Shown: positions 18,353 through 28,308, numbered from the stretch's first letter. The stretch: 64,000 bases of DNA from Gimesia sp. (GCA_002706765.1 PAJV01000022.1:1-64000); one strand, 5' to 3'. Numbers and translations: made by a program. Notes: generated by a model not told the origin, from the sequence alone.

Positions 18353-19285
18353 TTACTCAGCCGAATGTTCTTCAAGTAGCACAGCGTATTTCTCCAGACG
18401 GTTTTTCAGGGAAAGATAGTTCGCTGCCGCCGTCGATTCTGCTCTCAGTTCCTGGTCAATCTTCTCGGCCAGTTCGAACAGCTTAAATTCCGGCCACGCT
18501 TCATTCAAAGTTAACAGCTGCTGGAGCCCCTCCGGGTTCTGTCTGAGTGGATCTGGTATCAGTGACGCCACTGCGACTGCCGTTGCCGGGGTCTGCCCCA
18601 ATTCATCATCGGTCAGCATTTTCAATCCCTCATGATGCAGATAGACCGAACAGATCAAATCATCAGGAAATGACCAGTCCAGCATGACGTGCGCAGCCGC
18701 TTCACAATGATTCCACCTGAAGTGCTCGCATTCATAATCACTGAGAAGACAGGGAGAACTGTCCTGGCTGATCGTAAACTGCAGATAATGATCAAATCGT
18801 TCGCGTGAGAGGATGGGAAGCAGAAAATCCTGAAGCATGGCTGCTGAAAATGCCACATCAGGATCCACCTTCATCAGCAAGGCCATTTCACGAGCCATCA
18901 ATGCCCGTTCGAGATTGGTGCTCCAGAAGTTTGGCAGATTAATCAGTTTCGAGTCAGACGTCGACATCGCCTGTTTCAATCCGGTTGTGACCAGAAAGAG
19001 CTTTGTGGAGCGGATGCCCAGCAGGGTAATGGTCTGCTGGATAGTAGAGACTTTTCGTCTCAAACCCAGTGCGCTGGAATTGACCATTCGTAACAGCTCG
19101 CACGAAATTCCGGCATCGGTTTCGATGATTTTACTGAGTTCTTTTGGCGTTGTATCAGGATCTTCTGCCTTCCGGGAGAACTCCATCACCGCCTTAGGCA
19201 GCATCGGAAGTTTGATTTCTGGCGGCAGTGGACTTTTTTTTCCTTCTCCGATCAGCTTTTTACGTAACCTTGTCCAGTCCGTCAT
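18353..19285 (-). CDS. HDOD-domain signalling protein
   Basis: A 310-residue protein whose residues 25-230 fit the HDOD domain: LPMLPKAVMEFSRKA, LSKIIETDAGISCELLRMVNSS, then STIQQTITLLGIRSTKLFLV. HDOD proteins resemble HD phosphohydrolases but lack catalytic residues and act in bacterial signalling. The ATG at 19285 has AAGGA eight bases upstream and is better than the TTG at 19300 in the same frame. It converges with the STAS gene at a 47-bp gap; both are signalling modules, and a link is possible but only inferred. Confidence 0.85.
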   Translation of the reverse strand: MTDWTRLRKKLIGEGKKSPLPPEIKLPMLPKAVMEFSRKAEDPDTTPKELSKIIETDAGISCELLRMVNSSALGLRRKVSTIQQTITLLGIRSTKLFLVTTGLKQAMSTSDSKLINLPNFWSTNLERALMAREMALLMKVDPDVAFSAAMLQDFLLPILSRERFDHYLQFTISQDSSPCLLSDYECEHFRWNHCEAAAHVMLDWSFPDDLICSVYLHHEGLKMLTDDELGQTPATAVAVASLIPDPLRQNPEGLQQLLTLNEAWPEFKLFELAEKIDQELRAESTAAANYLSLKNRLEKYAVLLEEHSAE

Positions 19286-19672
19286 TTGTATCCTTGTCAA
19301 TTTCTGCGAATTACACTACTTCAGCAGTAGCTTGATGTTTGTATCTAATTCATTTTGTAATGCGAGTACTCTGCATCGACTGTCGAAAGTCTTCAAATGA
19401 GGAGTGGCAGGTCGGCTCGCATGGTATCGAAAGTCTAGCTTAAAGAATTCCGGAGGACGGGGACTTTTTGTTGATTTTCTACTGCGGGAAAATTGTATTT
19501 CCGGCGGATAAATTCGCTCCAAAGCAGTGTTGAATCACACATTGAATTAAATCCTTAAGTTACTAGAATACAGCTACTTACAATTGGACGTTCAGGGACA
19601 GGCGCTGAAACTGCGTTTCAAAGTGCCCGTTCGCATTGCAGGCAAAACCCTCAACCAGTCAGGATCAGATTC
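19286..19672. other. 387-bp intergenic region between divergent genes
   Basis: This lies between the minus-strand HDOD gene and the plus-strand M42 gene, so it should contain both promoters. A short direct repeat TCGAAAGTCT occurs twice (near 19383 and 19427). I see no gene. Confidence 0.4.
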
Positions 19673-20731
19673 ATGGATGCTTCATCATTGGATTTCTTAA
19701 AAAAACTGCTGCACTCTCCCGCTCCTTCGGGCTATGAAGGTCCGATTCAGGATGTCGTGCGTGAGTTCGCGCGTGAATTCGCTGATGAAGTCACTACAGA
19801 CCTGCACGGGAATGTGATTGCCGCCGTGAATCCAAAAGCGGAACGCAGGGTGATGTTCGCCGGTCACTGTGACCAGATCGGTCTGCTCGTGCAATACATT
19901 GATGACGAAGGTTACCTCTGGGCGAATCTGATTGGTGGCTGGGATATTCAGATGTTGCTGGGCCAGAATATGCAGGTCCATACGTCTTCAGGTCCCGTTC
20001 ATGGGGTGATCGCTCGCAAGGCCATCCACCTGCTGACACCGGATGAACGTAAAACCGTTCCCGAAATCAAGGATCTCTGGATCGACATCGGAGCAAAAAA
20101 TGGCGAAGAAGCCCGCAAGCTGGTCGCCATTGGTGATCCGGTAACCTTCGAATTGGGATATCGGCCGATGTTGAATAATCTGGCGTCTGCTCCCGGAATG
20201 GACAATCGGGTGGGCGTCTGGGTTGTCATGGAAGCCCTGCGTCAGGTCAGTCAGAAATCACCCGGTGTCGGGGTCTTCTCCGTTTCCACGGTTCAGGAAG
20301 AAATCGGACTCCGTGGTGCGAAGACGAGTGCTTATTCCATCCAGCCGGAAGTGGGGATTGCCGTTGATGTCACCCACGCAACGGATTGTCCCGCTGTAAG
20401 CAAGCAGGAAAATGGCGATATCAAACTGGGAGGCGGACCGGTTGTCTATCGAGGTCCGAACGTGAACCCGGTGGTATTCTCCTCGTTAACTTCACTGGCG
20501 AGTGAATTCAAAATCGACTGTCAGATCAATGGAATCTCACGACCTGCCGGAAATGATGCCAATGCGATGCAGTTAAACCAGGGGGGCATGGCGACGGGAA
20601 TTGTGGCAATCCCCAACCGGTATATGCACAGTCCGGTGGAAGTCGTCTCATTGGACGATCTGGAACAAGCGGCCCGTCTGCTGGCGGAGTTCTGTCTGGC
20701 CATCAACGATCAGACAGATTTTACGCCTTAG
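19673..20731 (+). CDS. M42 family metallopeptidase (aminopeptidase)
   Basis: A 352-residue cytoplasmic peptidase of the M42 glutamyl aminopeptidase/TET family. The two-zinc ligands are visible: FAGHCDQIG (His65, Asp67), APGMDNRVG (Asp177), VQEEIGLRGA (Glu209 catalytic base, Glu210), AVDVTHATD (Asp232) and the late RYMHSPVE His. The family forms large dodecameric shells that trim peptides. AGGATC lies before the ATG. The TAG stop codon is also the first three bases of a dispersed 95-bp repeat (copy A). Confidence 0.93.
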   Translation: MDASSLDFLKKLLHSPAPSGYEGPIQDVVREFAREFADEVTTDLHGNVIAAVNPKAERRVMFAGHCDQIGLLVQYIDDEGYLWANLIGGWDIQMLLGQNMQVHTSSGPVHGVIARKAIHLLTPDERKTVPEIKDLWIDIGAKNGEEARKLVAIGDPVTFELGYRPMLNNLASAPGMDNRVGVWVVMEALRQVSQKSPGVGVFSVSTVQEEIGLRGAKTSAYSIQPEVGIAVDVTHATDCPAVSKQENGDIKLGGGPVVYRGPNVNPVVFSSLTSLASEFKIDCQINGISRPAGNDANAMQLNQGGMATGIVAIPNRYMHSPVEVVSLDDLEQAARLLAEFCLAINDQTDFTP

Positions 20732-20823
20732 ACGGTGTCCCGTTTTATCGCAGCGTCTCCCATACTGATGGGACCGGGTTTCATCAATGGAGAGACGCTA
20801 TGATTAAATGTAATGCGCTTCAG
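20729..20823 (+). repeat. Dispersed 95-bp hairpin repeat, family 1, copy A
   Basis: Starts TAGAC-GTGTCCCGTTTTA at the stop codon of the M42 gene. An inner inverted pair AGCGTCTC (20752-20759) and GAGACGCT (20792-20799) can fold as a hairpin. The same string order recurs near 53967-54061 (minus) and 55136-55228 (plus). Confidence 0.85.
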
Positions 20824-20838
20824 TCTTTGCCCCGTTAA

Positions 20839-22134
20839 TCAGCCAATGTCCTGTAAGACTTCTTCTGCTGCCTGAATGATGTGCGCAATATCTTCATCGG
20901 TCAGCATGACAGAAGTGAAGTTGGCTTCAAACTGGCTGCAAGGCAGATAAACACCTCGATCCAGCATACCCTGGAAATAGCGACCAAAACGTGCCGCATC
21001 ATTTTTAGCCGAGATGGCATAGCTGGTGACTTTTTCCGGGTTGAAAAACAGGGTAAACATGGAACCGCATTCCGCGAGCGTGTGAGGCAGATCTGCTTTG
21101 GCAGCCGCGGCACGCAAGCCCTGAGTTAAACGGCTGGTTTTTGCTTCCAGTTCTGCATACGGATTGCTTTCCCGCAGGCATTCCAGTGTGGCAAGTCCGG
21201 ATGCCATTGCGATCGGGTTCCCGGAGAGGGTTCCCGCCTGGTACACGTTGCCCACGGGGGAAATGACATCCATAATTTCCGCTTTGCCTCCATAGGCGCC
21301 AACGGGCATACCACCGCCGATCACTTTCCCCAGCATGCAGATGTCCGGCATGATATTAAAACGTTGTTGCGCACCACCCAGGGCAACGCGGAAGCCCGTC
21401 ATCACTTCATCCATGATGAAGACGGATCCATGTTGGGAACAGACTTCACGCACTGTTTCCAAAAAGCCGGGTTCGGGCAGTACCACTCCCATGTTCCCCA
21501 CTACCGGTTCCAGAATGACTGCAGCGATCTGATCGCCCAATTGCGCAAAGGTCTCTTTTAGCTGTTCAATATCGTTGTATTCCAGGACCAGTGTGTCGGC
21601 GGTGCAGCCTTGCGGTACACCCGGGCTGGAAGGCGTTCCCAGGGTCAGCGCGCCACTGCCTGCCTGAACCAGCAGGCTGTCGACATGACCGTGATAGCAG
21701 CCTGCAAATTTGATGATTTTATCGCGTCTCGTGTACCCACGAGCCAGGCGAATCACGCTCATGCCTGCTTCCGTACCGGAATTCACCATCCGCACTTTTT
21801 CCACACAGGGAACCAGTTCTGCAACGAGTTCAGCCAGTTCCGTTTCTACTAAAGTCGGAGCACCAAAGCTGGTGCCTTTCTTCAGGGCGGCTTCTATCCG
21901 GGGCATCACCCGGGGATGCAGGTGTCCCAGAATGTGTGGTCCCCAGGACCCCACCAGATCGATATAGCGGTTACCATCAATGTCGTACAGGTACTGACCT
22001 TCGCCCCGATCGATCATCACCGGGTGTCCTCCGACTGCTCCAAAAGCGCGTGCGGGACTGTTGACGCCCCCCGGAATAACTTTCAGGGCGCGGGCAAACT
22101 GTTCTTCACTCTTGGTACGTTGACTGACTGACAT
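20839..22134 (-). CDS. hemL: Glutamate-1-semialdehyde 2,1-aminomutase
   Basis: A 431-residue PLP enzyme that converts glutamate-1-semialdehyde to 5-aminolevulinate, the last step of the C5 route to tetrapyrroles. Seen: RTKSEEQFARALKVIPGGVNSPARAF at the N-terminus, NSGTEAGMSVIRLARG, IKFAGCYHGHVDS, MDEVMTGFRV (Asp for the pyridine nitrogen) and the Schiff-base lysine in MLGKVIGGGMPVGAYGG (Lys270). Length and motifs are normal for HemL and not for other class III aminotransferases. It is 15 bp downstream of the PQQ-propeller gene on the same strand, possibly cotranscribed. Confidence 0.96.
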   Translation of the reverse strand: MSVSQRTKSEEQFARALKVIPGGVNSPARAFGAVGGHPVMIDRGEGQYLYDIDGNRYIDLVGSWGPHILGHLHPRVMPRIEAALKKGTSFGAPTLVETELAELVAELVPCVEKVRMVNSGTEAGMSVIRLARGYTRRDKIIKFAGCYHGHVDSLLVQAGSGALTLGTPSSPGVPQGCTADTLVLEYNDIEQLKETFAQLGDQIAAVILEPVVGNMGVVLPEPGFLETVREVCSQHGSVFIMDEVMTGFRVALGGAQQRFNIMPDICMLGKVIGGGMPVGAYGGKAEIMDVISPVGNVYQAGTLSGNPIAMASGLATLECLRESNPYAELEAKTSRLTQGLRAAAAKADLPHTLAECGSMFTLFFNPEKVTSYAISAKNDAARFGRYFQGMLDRGVYLPCSQFEANFTSVMLTDEDIAHIIQAAEEVLQDIG

Positions 22135-22149
22135 CTGTATGAGAAATCC

Positions 22150-23424
22150 TTAATTTGAGTTCGAGTTATCTGGAGTGGCAGGAGACTGGCCTGGCTTATT
22201 GAGTTCGAGGCATTTGAGGGTTTTGGTATCCCGGACGAACAACAGGCCATTTGATAGTGCAGGCAGCGCCCGGGTCGTCGAATTCAAAACCTGTGCGCGC
22301 CCCAGTTCCTGGTATTTTTCTTTCGAGCCGGTCGCCATGACGAGTGTGCCATCTGTTTTCAGAATCAGAAGTTTGTTGTCTGCTTCCAGCAGGGTGGCAT
22401 ATCCGAAGTTTTCTTTGGACCAGAGCACTTTCTGCGATTTCGGATCAAAACAGATCAGCCGCGCAGGACCAACATCCTGTCGACCGTCAATGCCAATGAG
22501 GGCTCCATCGTATTCGATCGGTGTTGTGTACTGACTGGACATGGGCTTTTCACTCCGCCAGATCTCGGTAGTGCTGTTGCCTCCTACGAGTCCCCAGAAT
22601 CCACCGACTCCATAGCTGGCGGTGGCAAACACATGTCTGCCAACCTGAACCGGGTTCGCCCCGTTTACAGTAGGGCCCCGCTTACCAAAAGGGAATTGAA
22701 ACAGAATATTCCCGTTTTCCGGGTCGACGCCGACCAGGTGCTGACGAGTGATAAACAAGGCATAGAAACGGCCATTAAAAAAGCCGGAGACAGGTGAAGA
22801 GTAGCTGGCATCATCAGGCATTGACTTCCAGAGCGTTCTGCCCTCGTCCAGTGAAAATGCGACAATGCCGGCATTCTGACGTTTGCCTCCTACATTCACC
22901 AGCAGTTTGTCTTCGATAATAAGGGGGGTACTGCCGACTCCAAAATACCCTTCTCCTACCTGAAAGTCCTGGTGGGTCTGACGTGACCAGATCTGTTTCC
23001 CCGTTTTGAAGTCCAGGCATTGCAGGTGCCCGGCAATCCCAAAGACATACACGCGGTCTTTATCAATCAAGGGGACGGCAATGGGGCCATCGTTCGGGTT
23101 AAAAGTCCCCTTGTAGCTGACGGGAGACGAATGTTTCCAGAGGACCTCCCCGGTATCGGCGCGAAGTGCTTCGACAATTTCTTCATCTTCAATTCGATGA
23201 AATAAAATTGCCACATTCCGGGAGATCGCGAGTCCGGCAAAGCCGCTTCCGACAGGTCGCTGCCATTTCAAGGGGGGACCGCCGGCAGGCCACTCTGCAG
23301 CCAAAGCTTCGCCGGCGGCAGCATGACCATTTCGATAAGGACCCATAATTTGAGGCCAGTCACCACCGCGGCAGGGAACACTCAGGCAAACGAGGATCAG
23401 CAGGCTCAATTGAATGATTCGCAT
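22150..23424 (-). CDS. Secreted PQQ-like beta-propeller protein
   Basis: The 424-residue protein has a signal peptide (MRIIQLSLLILVCLSVPCRGG) and repeats of the tryptophan-docking type found in PQQ enzymes and BamB: LRADTGEVLWKHSS, LDFKTGKQIWSRQT, FSLDEGRTLWKSM and FDPKSQKVLWSKEN. Planctomycetes carry many such propellers without PQQ ligands; they are thought to be structural or binding proteins in the periplasm. No catalytic Asp/Glu/Ca set was seen. The ATG at 23424 has GGCGGAG upstream and gives a clean signal; the longer frame to 23445 is unlikely. Confidence 0.82.
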   Translation of the reverse strand: MRIIQLSLLILVCLSVPCRGGDWPQIMGPYRNGHAAAGEALAAEWPAGGPPLKWQRPVGSGFAGLAISRNVAILFHRIEDEEIVEALRADTGEVLWKHSSPVSYKGTFNPNDGPIAVPLIDKDRVYVFGIAGHLQCLDFKTGKQIWSRQTHQDFQVGEGYFGVGSTPLIIEDKLLVNVGGKRQNAGIVAFSLDEGRTLWKSMPDDASYSSPVSGFFNGRFYALFITRQHLVGVDPENGNILFQFPFGKRGPTVNGANPVQVGRHVFATASYGVGGFWGLVGGNSTTEIWRSEKPMSSQYTTPIEYDGALIGIDGRQDVGPARLICFDPKSQKVLWSKENFGYATLLEADNKLLILKTDGTLVMATGSKEKYQELGRAQVLNSTTRALPALSNGLLFVRDTKTLKCLELNKPGQSPATPDNSNSN

Positions 23425-23583
23425 ATGTCGGGCTCCGCCTTCCATTTGAAACAGAATATGATTTGATCGAATCCCATTTTAACAGGATCGGGGCTTGGCT
23501 GCATAGGAACGTCTGTTATAGTCTGGTAAGATAAAAAGTGAAACCGAACCAGGGCGGCACCGCACTTCCCGAAGAGGATTTTC

Positions 23584-25281
23584 GTGAGATCGTTTGCTTT
23601 GCAGGAGAAGACCTTGGACTCAAATCCATTTCGATTAATCAGAAACCTACGTCGAAGTCGCGAAATTGTCACTGTCCTGATGAACTATGGTTTTGATGAC
23701 CTGGTCGATCAACTGGGGTTAAGGCGTTATCTCCGCTGGGGACGTCGGCTGATGTTCTGGAAGCGTACAGAACCCGAGATCAAACTCACTCGCGCGAAAC
23801 GCATCAGGCTGGCCCTGGAAAGCCTGGGAGTGACGTTTATCAAGTTTGGCCAGGTGGTCAGCACCCGCCCCGACCTGGTACCCCGCGATGTCATTCGAGA
23901 GCTCTCAAAGCTTCAGGAGCGGGTTCCTTCGTTTCCCGGTGAAATTGCGATGGCCATTGTGGAACGCGAACTGGAAGCTCCCATCAGCGAGCTGTTTGCT
24001 GAGTTTGATCCCCAGCCCCTGGCCGCCGGCTCATTGGGGCAGGTGCATCGGGCGCGTCACCAGGATGGTACGCCCCTGGTTGTGAAAATCAAACGTCCCG
24101 ACATTGATCGAGTGATTGAGCAGGATCTCAGCCTGATGTATGAACTGGCAACGATGATCGAACGCCATTTTCCCGATGCGGAAGTGTTTGATCCTACCGG
24201 GCTGGTCAATCAGTTTTCCCGCACGATTCATCGCGAATTACAGTTTTCCCGCGAAGCCCGTTCTACCGATGAATTTTGTCGACTGTTTCAGGATGATGCC
24301 ACGCTGTATGTCCCCAAAATTTACCGGGAGATGACGCAGGGGGATGTGATCACTATGGAATTCATCGATGGTTATAAAATTGATGATGACAGGGAACTCA
24401 AAAATCTGCCGATCAGCGCGCATGAAGTGGCGGCGAACGGAGCCCGTATTTTCATGAAAATGACTTTCGAATTCGGCATCTTTCATGCGGACCCTCATCC
24501 AGGCAATTTTCGAGTGATGCCGGATGGCTCTCTGTGTCTGTTGGATTATGGAATGATCGGAATCCTGGAAGAAGAACGTCGTGATATGCTCGTCGATCTC
24601 TTTCTGAATGTCGCCAGAAAAGACACGGCGAAACTGGTGGAAGTCGTTTTGAAAATTGGCAAAGCGAAACGGACCGTCGACCATCAGCTCTTACGGGCGG
24701 ACCTCCGCGATTTTATCGGCAACTACTATGGCGTGCCCATGGACGAGATCAGTGTCGGCAAGATGCTGACGGATTTTATCAATATACTGGCGATCCACCG
24801 GATCCGTTGTCCCGTGGACATCATGCTGCTGATTCGCGCCTTAATCACCCTGGAAGGCATTGCCACACGTATTGCCCCGGAACTGAATATCGCACAGGAG
24901 ATGGAACCTTATATCTATAAGCTTTCCTCGGAACGTTATCATCCCAAGGCGATTGTCAGCCGGATCTGGTCAGAAACATGCAGTCTGTCGAAAGTCATGC
25001 ATGAACTTCCCGAGCAGATTGGCCGCACGCTGGGGAAACTGAGTGAAGACGAACTTAAGGTACATCTTGAACATAAAGGCTTCGATCACCTGACGACAGA
25101 AATGGATCGCTCCGGTAACCGGCTGGCGATCGGCATGGTCATGTCTTCTCTGATTTTAGCCTCTGCCATTACGATCTCTTTGGATTCGAATCTGATCTTT
25201 GTCAGCATTCCCATCTTCATGATGTCGAGTCTGCTGGGGATCTGGCTGATCTATGGCGTCTTTCGCAGCGGCCGACTGTAG
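23584..25281 (+). CDS. AarF/ABC1/UbiB family atypical kinase
   Basis: A 565-residue protein with the UbiB kinase-like fold: KFGQVVSTRPDLVP (the KxGQ motif), LAAGSLGQVHRA (A-rich loop), VVKIKRPDID (ATP-binding Lys), the catalytic HADPHPGNF loop and LLDYGMIG in place of DFG. Two hydrophobic segments at the C-terminus (about 515-560) anchor it in the membrane. Members support ubiquinone or isoprenoid-lipid biosynthesis by an ATPase activity that is not fully understood. GTG start with AGAGGA upstream. It lies head to head with the PQQ gene and converges on mcsB. Confidence 0.9.
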   Translation: MRSFALQEKTLDSNPFRLIRNLRRSREIVTVLMNYGFDDLVDQLGLRRYLRWGRRLMFWKRTEPEIKLTRAKRIRLALESLGVTFIKFGQVVSTRPDLVPRDVIRELSKLQERVPSFPGEIAMAIVERELEAPISELFAEFDPQPLAAGSLGQVHRARHQDGTPLVVKIKRPDIDRVIEQDLSLMYELATMIERHFPDAEVFDPTGLVNQFSRTIHRELQFSREARSTDEFCRLFQDDATLYVPKIYREMTQGDVITMEFIDGYKIDDDRELKNLPISAHEVAANGARIFMKMTFEFGIFHADPHPGNFRVMPDGSLCLLDYGMIGILEEERRDMLVDLFLNVARKDTAKLVEVVLKIGKAKRTVDHQLLRADLRDFIGNYYGVPMDEISVGKMLTDFINILAIHRIRCPVDIMLLIRALITLEGIATRIAPELNIAQEMEPYIYKLSSERYHPKAIVSRIWSETCSLSKVMHELPEQIGRTLGKLSEDELKVHLEHKGFDHLTTEMDRSGNRLAIGMVMSSLILASAITISLDSNLIFVSIPIFMMSSLLGIWLIYGVFRSGRL

Positions 25282-25288
25282 CCGGATT

Positions 25289-26353
25289 TCAATTTGAAGT
25301 ATTGGAGTCGCTGATGCGTTGTCTCAGGTAGTTGGCCCGGGCCGCGTTCCGCTCTCCCGATGCCAGTGCGCCGCCATGCAGCTTCTGCAAATGCGCCGGT
25401 TGCGTGAAAATGAACATTTCATTGACTGCTGAAATCGGCAGCCCTTCAATCAGTCCCAGATTGACACCCATGCGCACGCTGGAGAGCAGGTGCATGGTCT
25501 CCTCCGAACTGATGGTCTGGGCGGTGCTTAAAATTCCATAAGCCCGTGAAACCTGGTCGTGGAGCCCCTGGCGGTTCTCCTTGATCAGGGAAGTTCTCAC
25601 CCGCCGTTCGTACGAAATGATATTGGGAACCACTTCCTTGATGCTGTCGATTAACTGGTGTTCGGTCTGTCCCAGGGTTACCTGATTCGAAATCTGGTAG
25701 AAGTCACCCATGGCCTGACTGCCTTCCCCGTATAATCCCCGGACGGCCAGATTAATCTTCTGCAGTGCCTGGAAGACCTTCTGGATTTCTTTGGTGATGA
25801 CCAGTGCCGGCAGATGCAACATCACACTGACCCGAATCCCGGTTCCCACGTTCGTCGGGCAGGCTGTCAGGTAGCCGAACTCTTCACTGAAGGCATAGGT
25901 CACTTCCTGTTCCAGCAGGTCATCGATCTGGTTAATCGTATCCCAGCATTCATTCAGAGAAAAACCGCTACGGAGTACCTGCAGGCGGAGATGGTCTTCC
26001 TCGTTGACCATGATTCCAATATTTTCTTCACTGTCCAGTCCGACACCGCGGGGTCCGGATCGTTCCGAATGCTCACGGCTGATCAGTTGACGTTCCACGA
26101 CAAACTGACGGTCCAGAGTGCCCAGGCTGTTTACATCCAGATAGGATAGTTTTACATCCATGGGGAGCGAGGTAATAATCGGACGCATCAGCTGTTCGAT
26201 TTCACCCAGAGTTGATTCCGTACAGCGATTGATAAAGGGGAACTGTGCGAGGTTCCGGGCCAGACGGATCCTGCTGGACATCACGATATCGGAGTCCGGG
26301 CCGATTCCTCTCAGCCATTCACCACTTGTGCGAGTGAACGCGTCCAAATTCAC
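25289..26353 (-). CDS. mcsB: Protein-arginine kinase McsB
   Basis: A 354-residue ATP:guanido phosphotransferase that phosphorylates arginine residues in proteins. Visible: SSRIRLARNLAQFPF near residue 30 (nucleotide site), INEEDHLRLQVLRSG-like stretch VNEEDHLRLQV, LTACPTNVGTGIRVSVMLHLPAL containing the reactive Cys, and QVTLGQTEHQLI. In Firmicutes McsB works with McsA and ClpC; no McsA gene is next to it here. GTG start with AGGAG upstream. A perfect 8-bp inverted repeat lies 33-55 bp upstream (26386-26408). Confidence 0.93.
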   Translation of the reverse strand: MNLDAFTRTSGEWLRGIGPDSDIVMSSRIRLARNLAQFPFINRCTESTLGEIEQLMRPIITSLPMDVKLSYLDVNSLGTLDRQFVVERQLISREHSERSGPRGVGLDSEENIGIMVNEEDHLRLQVLRSGFSLNECWDTINQIDDLLEQEVTYAFSEEFGYLTACPTNVGTGIRVSVMLHLPALVITKEIQKVFQALQKINLAVRGLYGEGSQAMGDFYQISNQVTLGQTEHQLIDSIKEVVPNIISYERRVRTSLIKENRQGLHDQVSRAYGILSTAQTISSEETMHLLSSVRMGVNLGLIEGLPISAVNEMFIFTQPAHLQKLHGGALASGERNAARANYLRQRISDSNTSN

Positions 26354-26799
26354 CCTATTCTCCTTTGATAGTATTCAAAACCGCTCAGATCCCTGGGGTG
26401 GGGATCTGGTCTCGGGCGTTAGTATAACTCACGTGACTTTCTTTCCCAAAGGGTGTAGACTCAGGGAACAAATAACATACTCATTCATTACGTGAAAACA
26501 AAGCCTAATCCACTTTGATCTAAATGAAAGATCAGTAAGACCGGCGATATGCTTACATTTTATGCGATGAGTGTCATGAATACCATTCCTCTCAAGCGAT
26601 TCCGAAACTGAAAATCTCGAAACAAGCTGTAAGGAGCCTGTTTTCCGGTTCAACCAGCCAGACTTTTTGGAGTTTTTTGAGAACTGGAGCCATGGGCAGC
26701 TTGTCTCTCCGAAAGGAAATGTTCATAAGAGAGTCGACTCTGAGTTTTAGAGAATCCGGGATGCCCGCTCATCCACTGACACTGCAATTAAGATAGTCC
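26354..26799. other. 446-bp intergenic region between divergent mcsB and trpE
   Basis: No gene seen; small frames on the minus strand have no ribosome site. An inverted repeat occurs near the mcsB side (listed separately). I looked for a trp leader peptide and attenuator next to trpE and could not support one. Confidence 0.4.
26386..26408. promoter_or_regulatory. Inverted repeat upstream of mcsB
   Basis: CAGATCCC (26386-26393) is repeated inverted as GGGATCTG (26401-26408) with a seven-base spacer. It could be an operator or a 5' leader hairpin of mcsB. There is no evidence for the binding factor. Confidence 0.4.
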
Positions 26800-28308
26800 A
26801 TGAAATACGTTCCCGATTTTGAAACATTTAAATCACTTTCCGGACAGGCGAACCTGGTCCCCGTTTATCGAAAGTTGACCGGGGATACCCTGACGCCGGT
26901 CAGTGCCTATCAATTGCTGGAAAAAGGCCCCTACTCCTTTCTGTTTGAAAGCGTGGTCGGTGGCGAGCAGATCAGCCGTTACAGCTTTCTGGGAGCGAAT
27001 CCGTTTTTAACCGTCGATGCCTACGAGCAGCGGATGGTCATCCAGCGGCAGGGGCAGACGGAAGAACGGACAGTCGCGGACCCGCTGGAGGAACTGGAAC
27101 GGGTGCTTGACCAATATCAGGCGGCAGAGCTTCCCGGCCTTCCCCGTTTTTGCGGAGGCGCGGTGGGATATGCCGGTTACGATGTCGTCCGCTATTCGGA
27201 ACATTTACCCAACGCTCCGGAAAATGATCGTCAACTGCCTGATCTTTCCTTTGCCTTGTACGACCACATGGTCGTTTTTGACCAGATCAATAAAACGGTG
27301 CTGGTTGTCGCTCATGCGCACCTCGACCCCGATCTGAAAGAAGCAGAGCTGAAAGCCGCCTATCAAAGTGCCTGTGATAAAATCGACCGGACCTGTCAGC
27401 GGTTTCAGGATGGTAATCCTGCTGCATTAAAAATGGCAGATATCAACGTTGATGCTCACGCCGAACCGGATCTGAACTGGACTTCAAATTTCACACAGCA
27501 GAAATTCGAATCAGCCGTCGATGCCTGCAAGGAATACATTGTTGCCGGCGATATTTTTCAGGTGGTCTTAAGCCAGCGACTCAAGCTGGAAACTACGGCG
27601 ACGCCTCTCGATATCTATCGCAGCCTGCGCGTGGTTAACCCCAGTCCATTTATGTTTCTGTTGAAAACGCCTGAAGTGGATCTGGTGGGCAGTTCACCCG
27701 AAATCATGGTGCGGGTGGAAGATCGTCTTACGACAATTCGTCCCCTCGCCGGCACACGCAAACGCGGAAAAACCGAAGCTGAAGACAAGCGTCTGGCAGA
27801 AGAACTGCTGGCGGACCCCAAGGAACGGGCTGAGCATGTGATGTTGATCGACCTGGCTCGCAATGATGTGGGCCGCGTTTGTGAATTCGGATCGGTCGAA
27901 CTGTCTGATGTGATGGTGGTGGAACGCTACAGCCATGTCATGCATATTACCTCGAATGTTACTGGTACTTTAACCTCAGAACGTTCTGCCCTGGATGCAC
28001 TCCGGGCGGGACTGCCTGCAGGAACCGTTTCCGGCGCCCCCAAAGTCAGGGCAATGGAAATCATTGATGAATTTGAACCACATCGCCGCGGCCCTTACGC
28101 AGGAGCTGTCGGCTATCTCGATTTTACCGGGAATATGGATACGTGTATTGCTCTGCGCACACTGGTTATGCAGGGATCTACGGCCTACGTTCAGGCCGGC
28201 GCCGGGATCGTTGCTGACAGTGTACCGGAAACGGAATATCATGAGACACTTAACAAGGCAAAGGGCTTGCTCAAAGCAATAGAGGTCGCAGAAAAACAAC
28301 TCAAGTAA
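26800..28308 (+). CDS. trpE: Anthranilate synthase component I
   Basis: A 502-residue chorismate-utilising enzyme giving anthranilate, the first step of tryptophan synthesis. The N-terminal domain has [19 protein letters not shown] and [12 protein letters not shown] with the feedback-site region (LES-like), and the catalytic domain shows [57 protein letters not shown] and [20 protein letters not shown]. All chorismate-site residues look intact. The glutamine amidotransferase partner (trpG) is not adjacent. The gene precedes an Nramp-like gene by 131 bp. Confidence 0.96.
   Translation: MKYVPDFETFKSLSGQANLVPVYRKLTGDTLTPVSAYQLLEKGPYSFLFESVVGGEQISRYSFLGANPFLTVDAYEQRMVIQRQGQTEERTVADPLEELERVLDQYQAAELPGLPRFCGGAVGYAGYDVVRYSEHLPNAPENDRQLPDLSFALYDHMVVFDQINKTVLVVAHAHLDPDLKEAELKAAYQSACDKIDRTCQRFQDGNPAALKMADINVDAHAEPDLNWTSNFTQQKFESAVDACKEYIVAGDIFQVVLSQRLKLETTATPLDIYRSLRVVNPSPFMFLLKTPEVDLVGSSPEIMVRVEDRLTTIRPLAGTRKRGKTEAEDKRLAEELLADPKERAEHVMLIDLARNDVGRVCEFGSVELSDVMVVERYSHVMHITSNVTGTLTSERSALDALRAGLPAGTVSGAPKVRAMEIIDEFEPHRRGPYAGAVGYLDFTGNMDTCIALRTLVMQGSTAYVQAGAGIVADSVPETEYHETLNKAKGLLKAIEVAEKQLK

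Noticed and set aside
20729-20823. End of an insertion sequence
   Set aside because: No transposase frame is near any of the three copies and the ends are not terminal inverted repeats of each other; a small non-autonomous element is still possible.
26354-26799. Tryptophan leader peptide and attenuator before trpE
   Set aside because: No short frame with tandem Trp codons and no terminator-antiterminator pair was seen.
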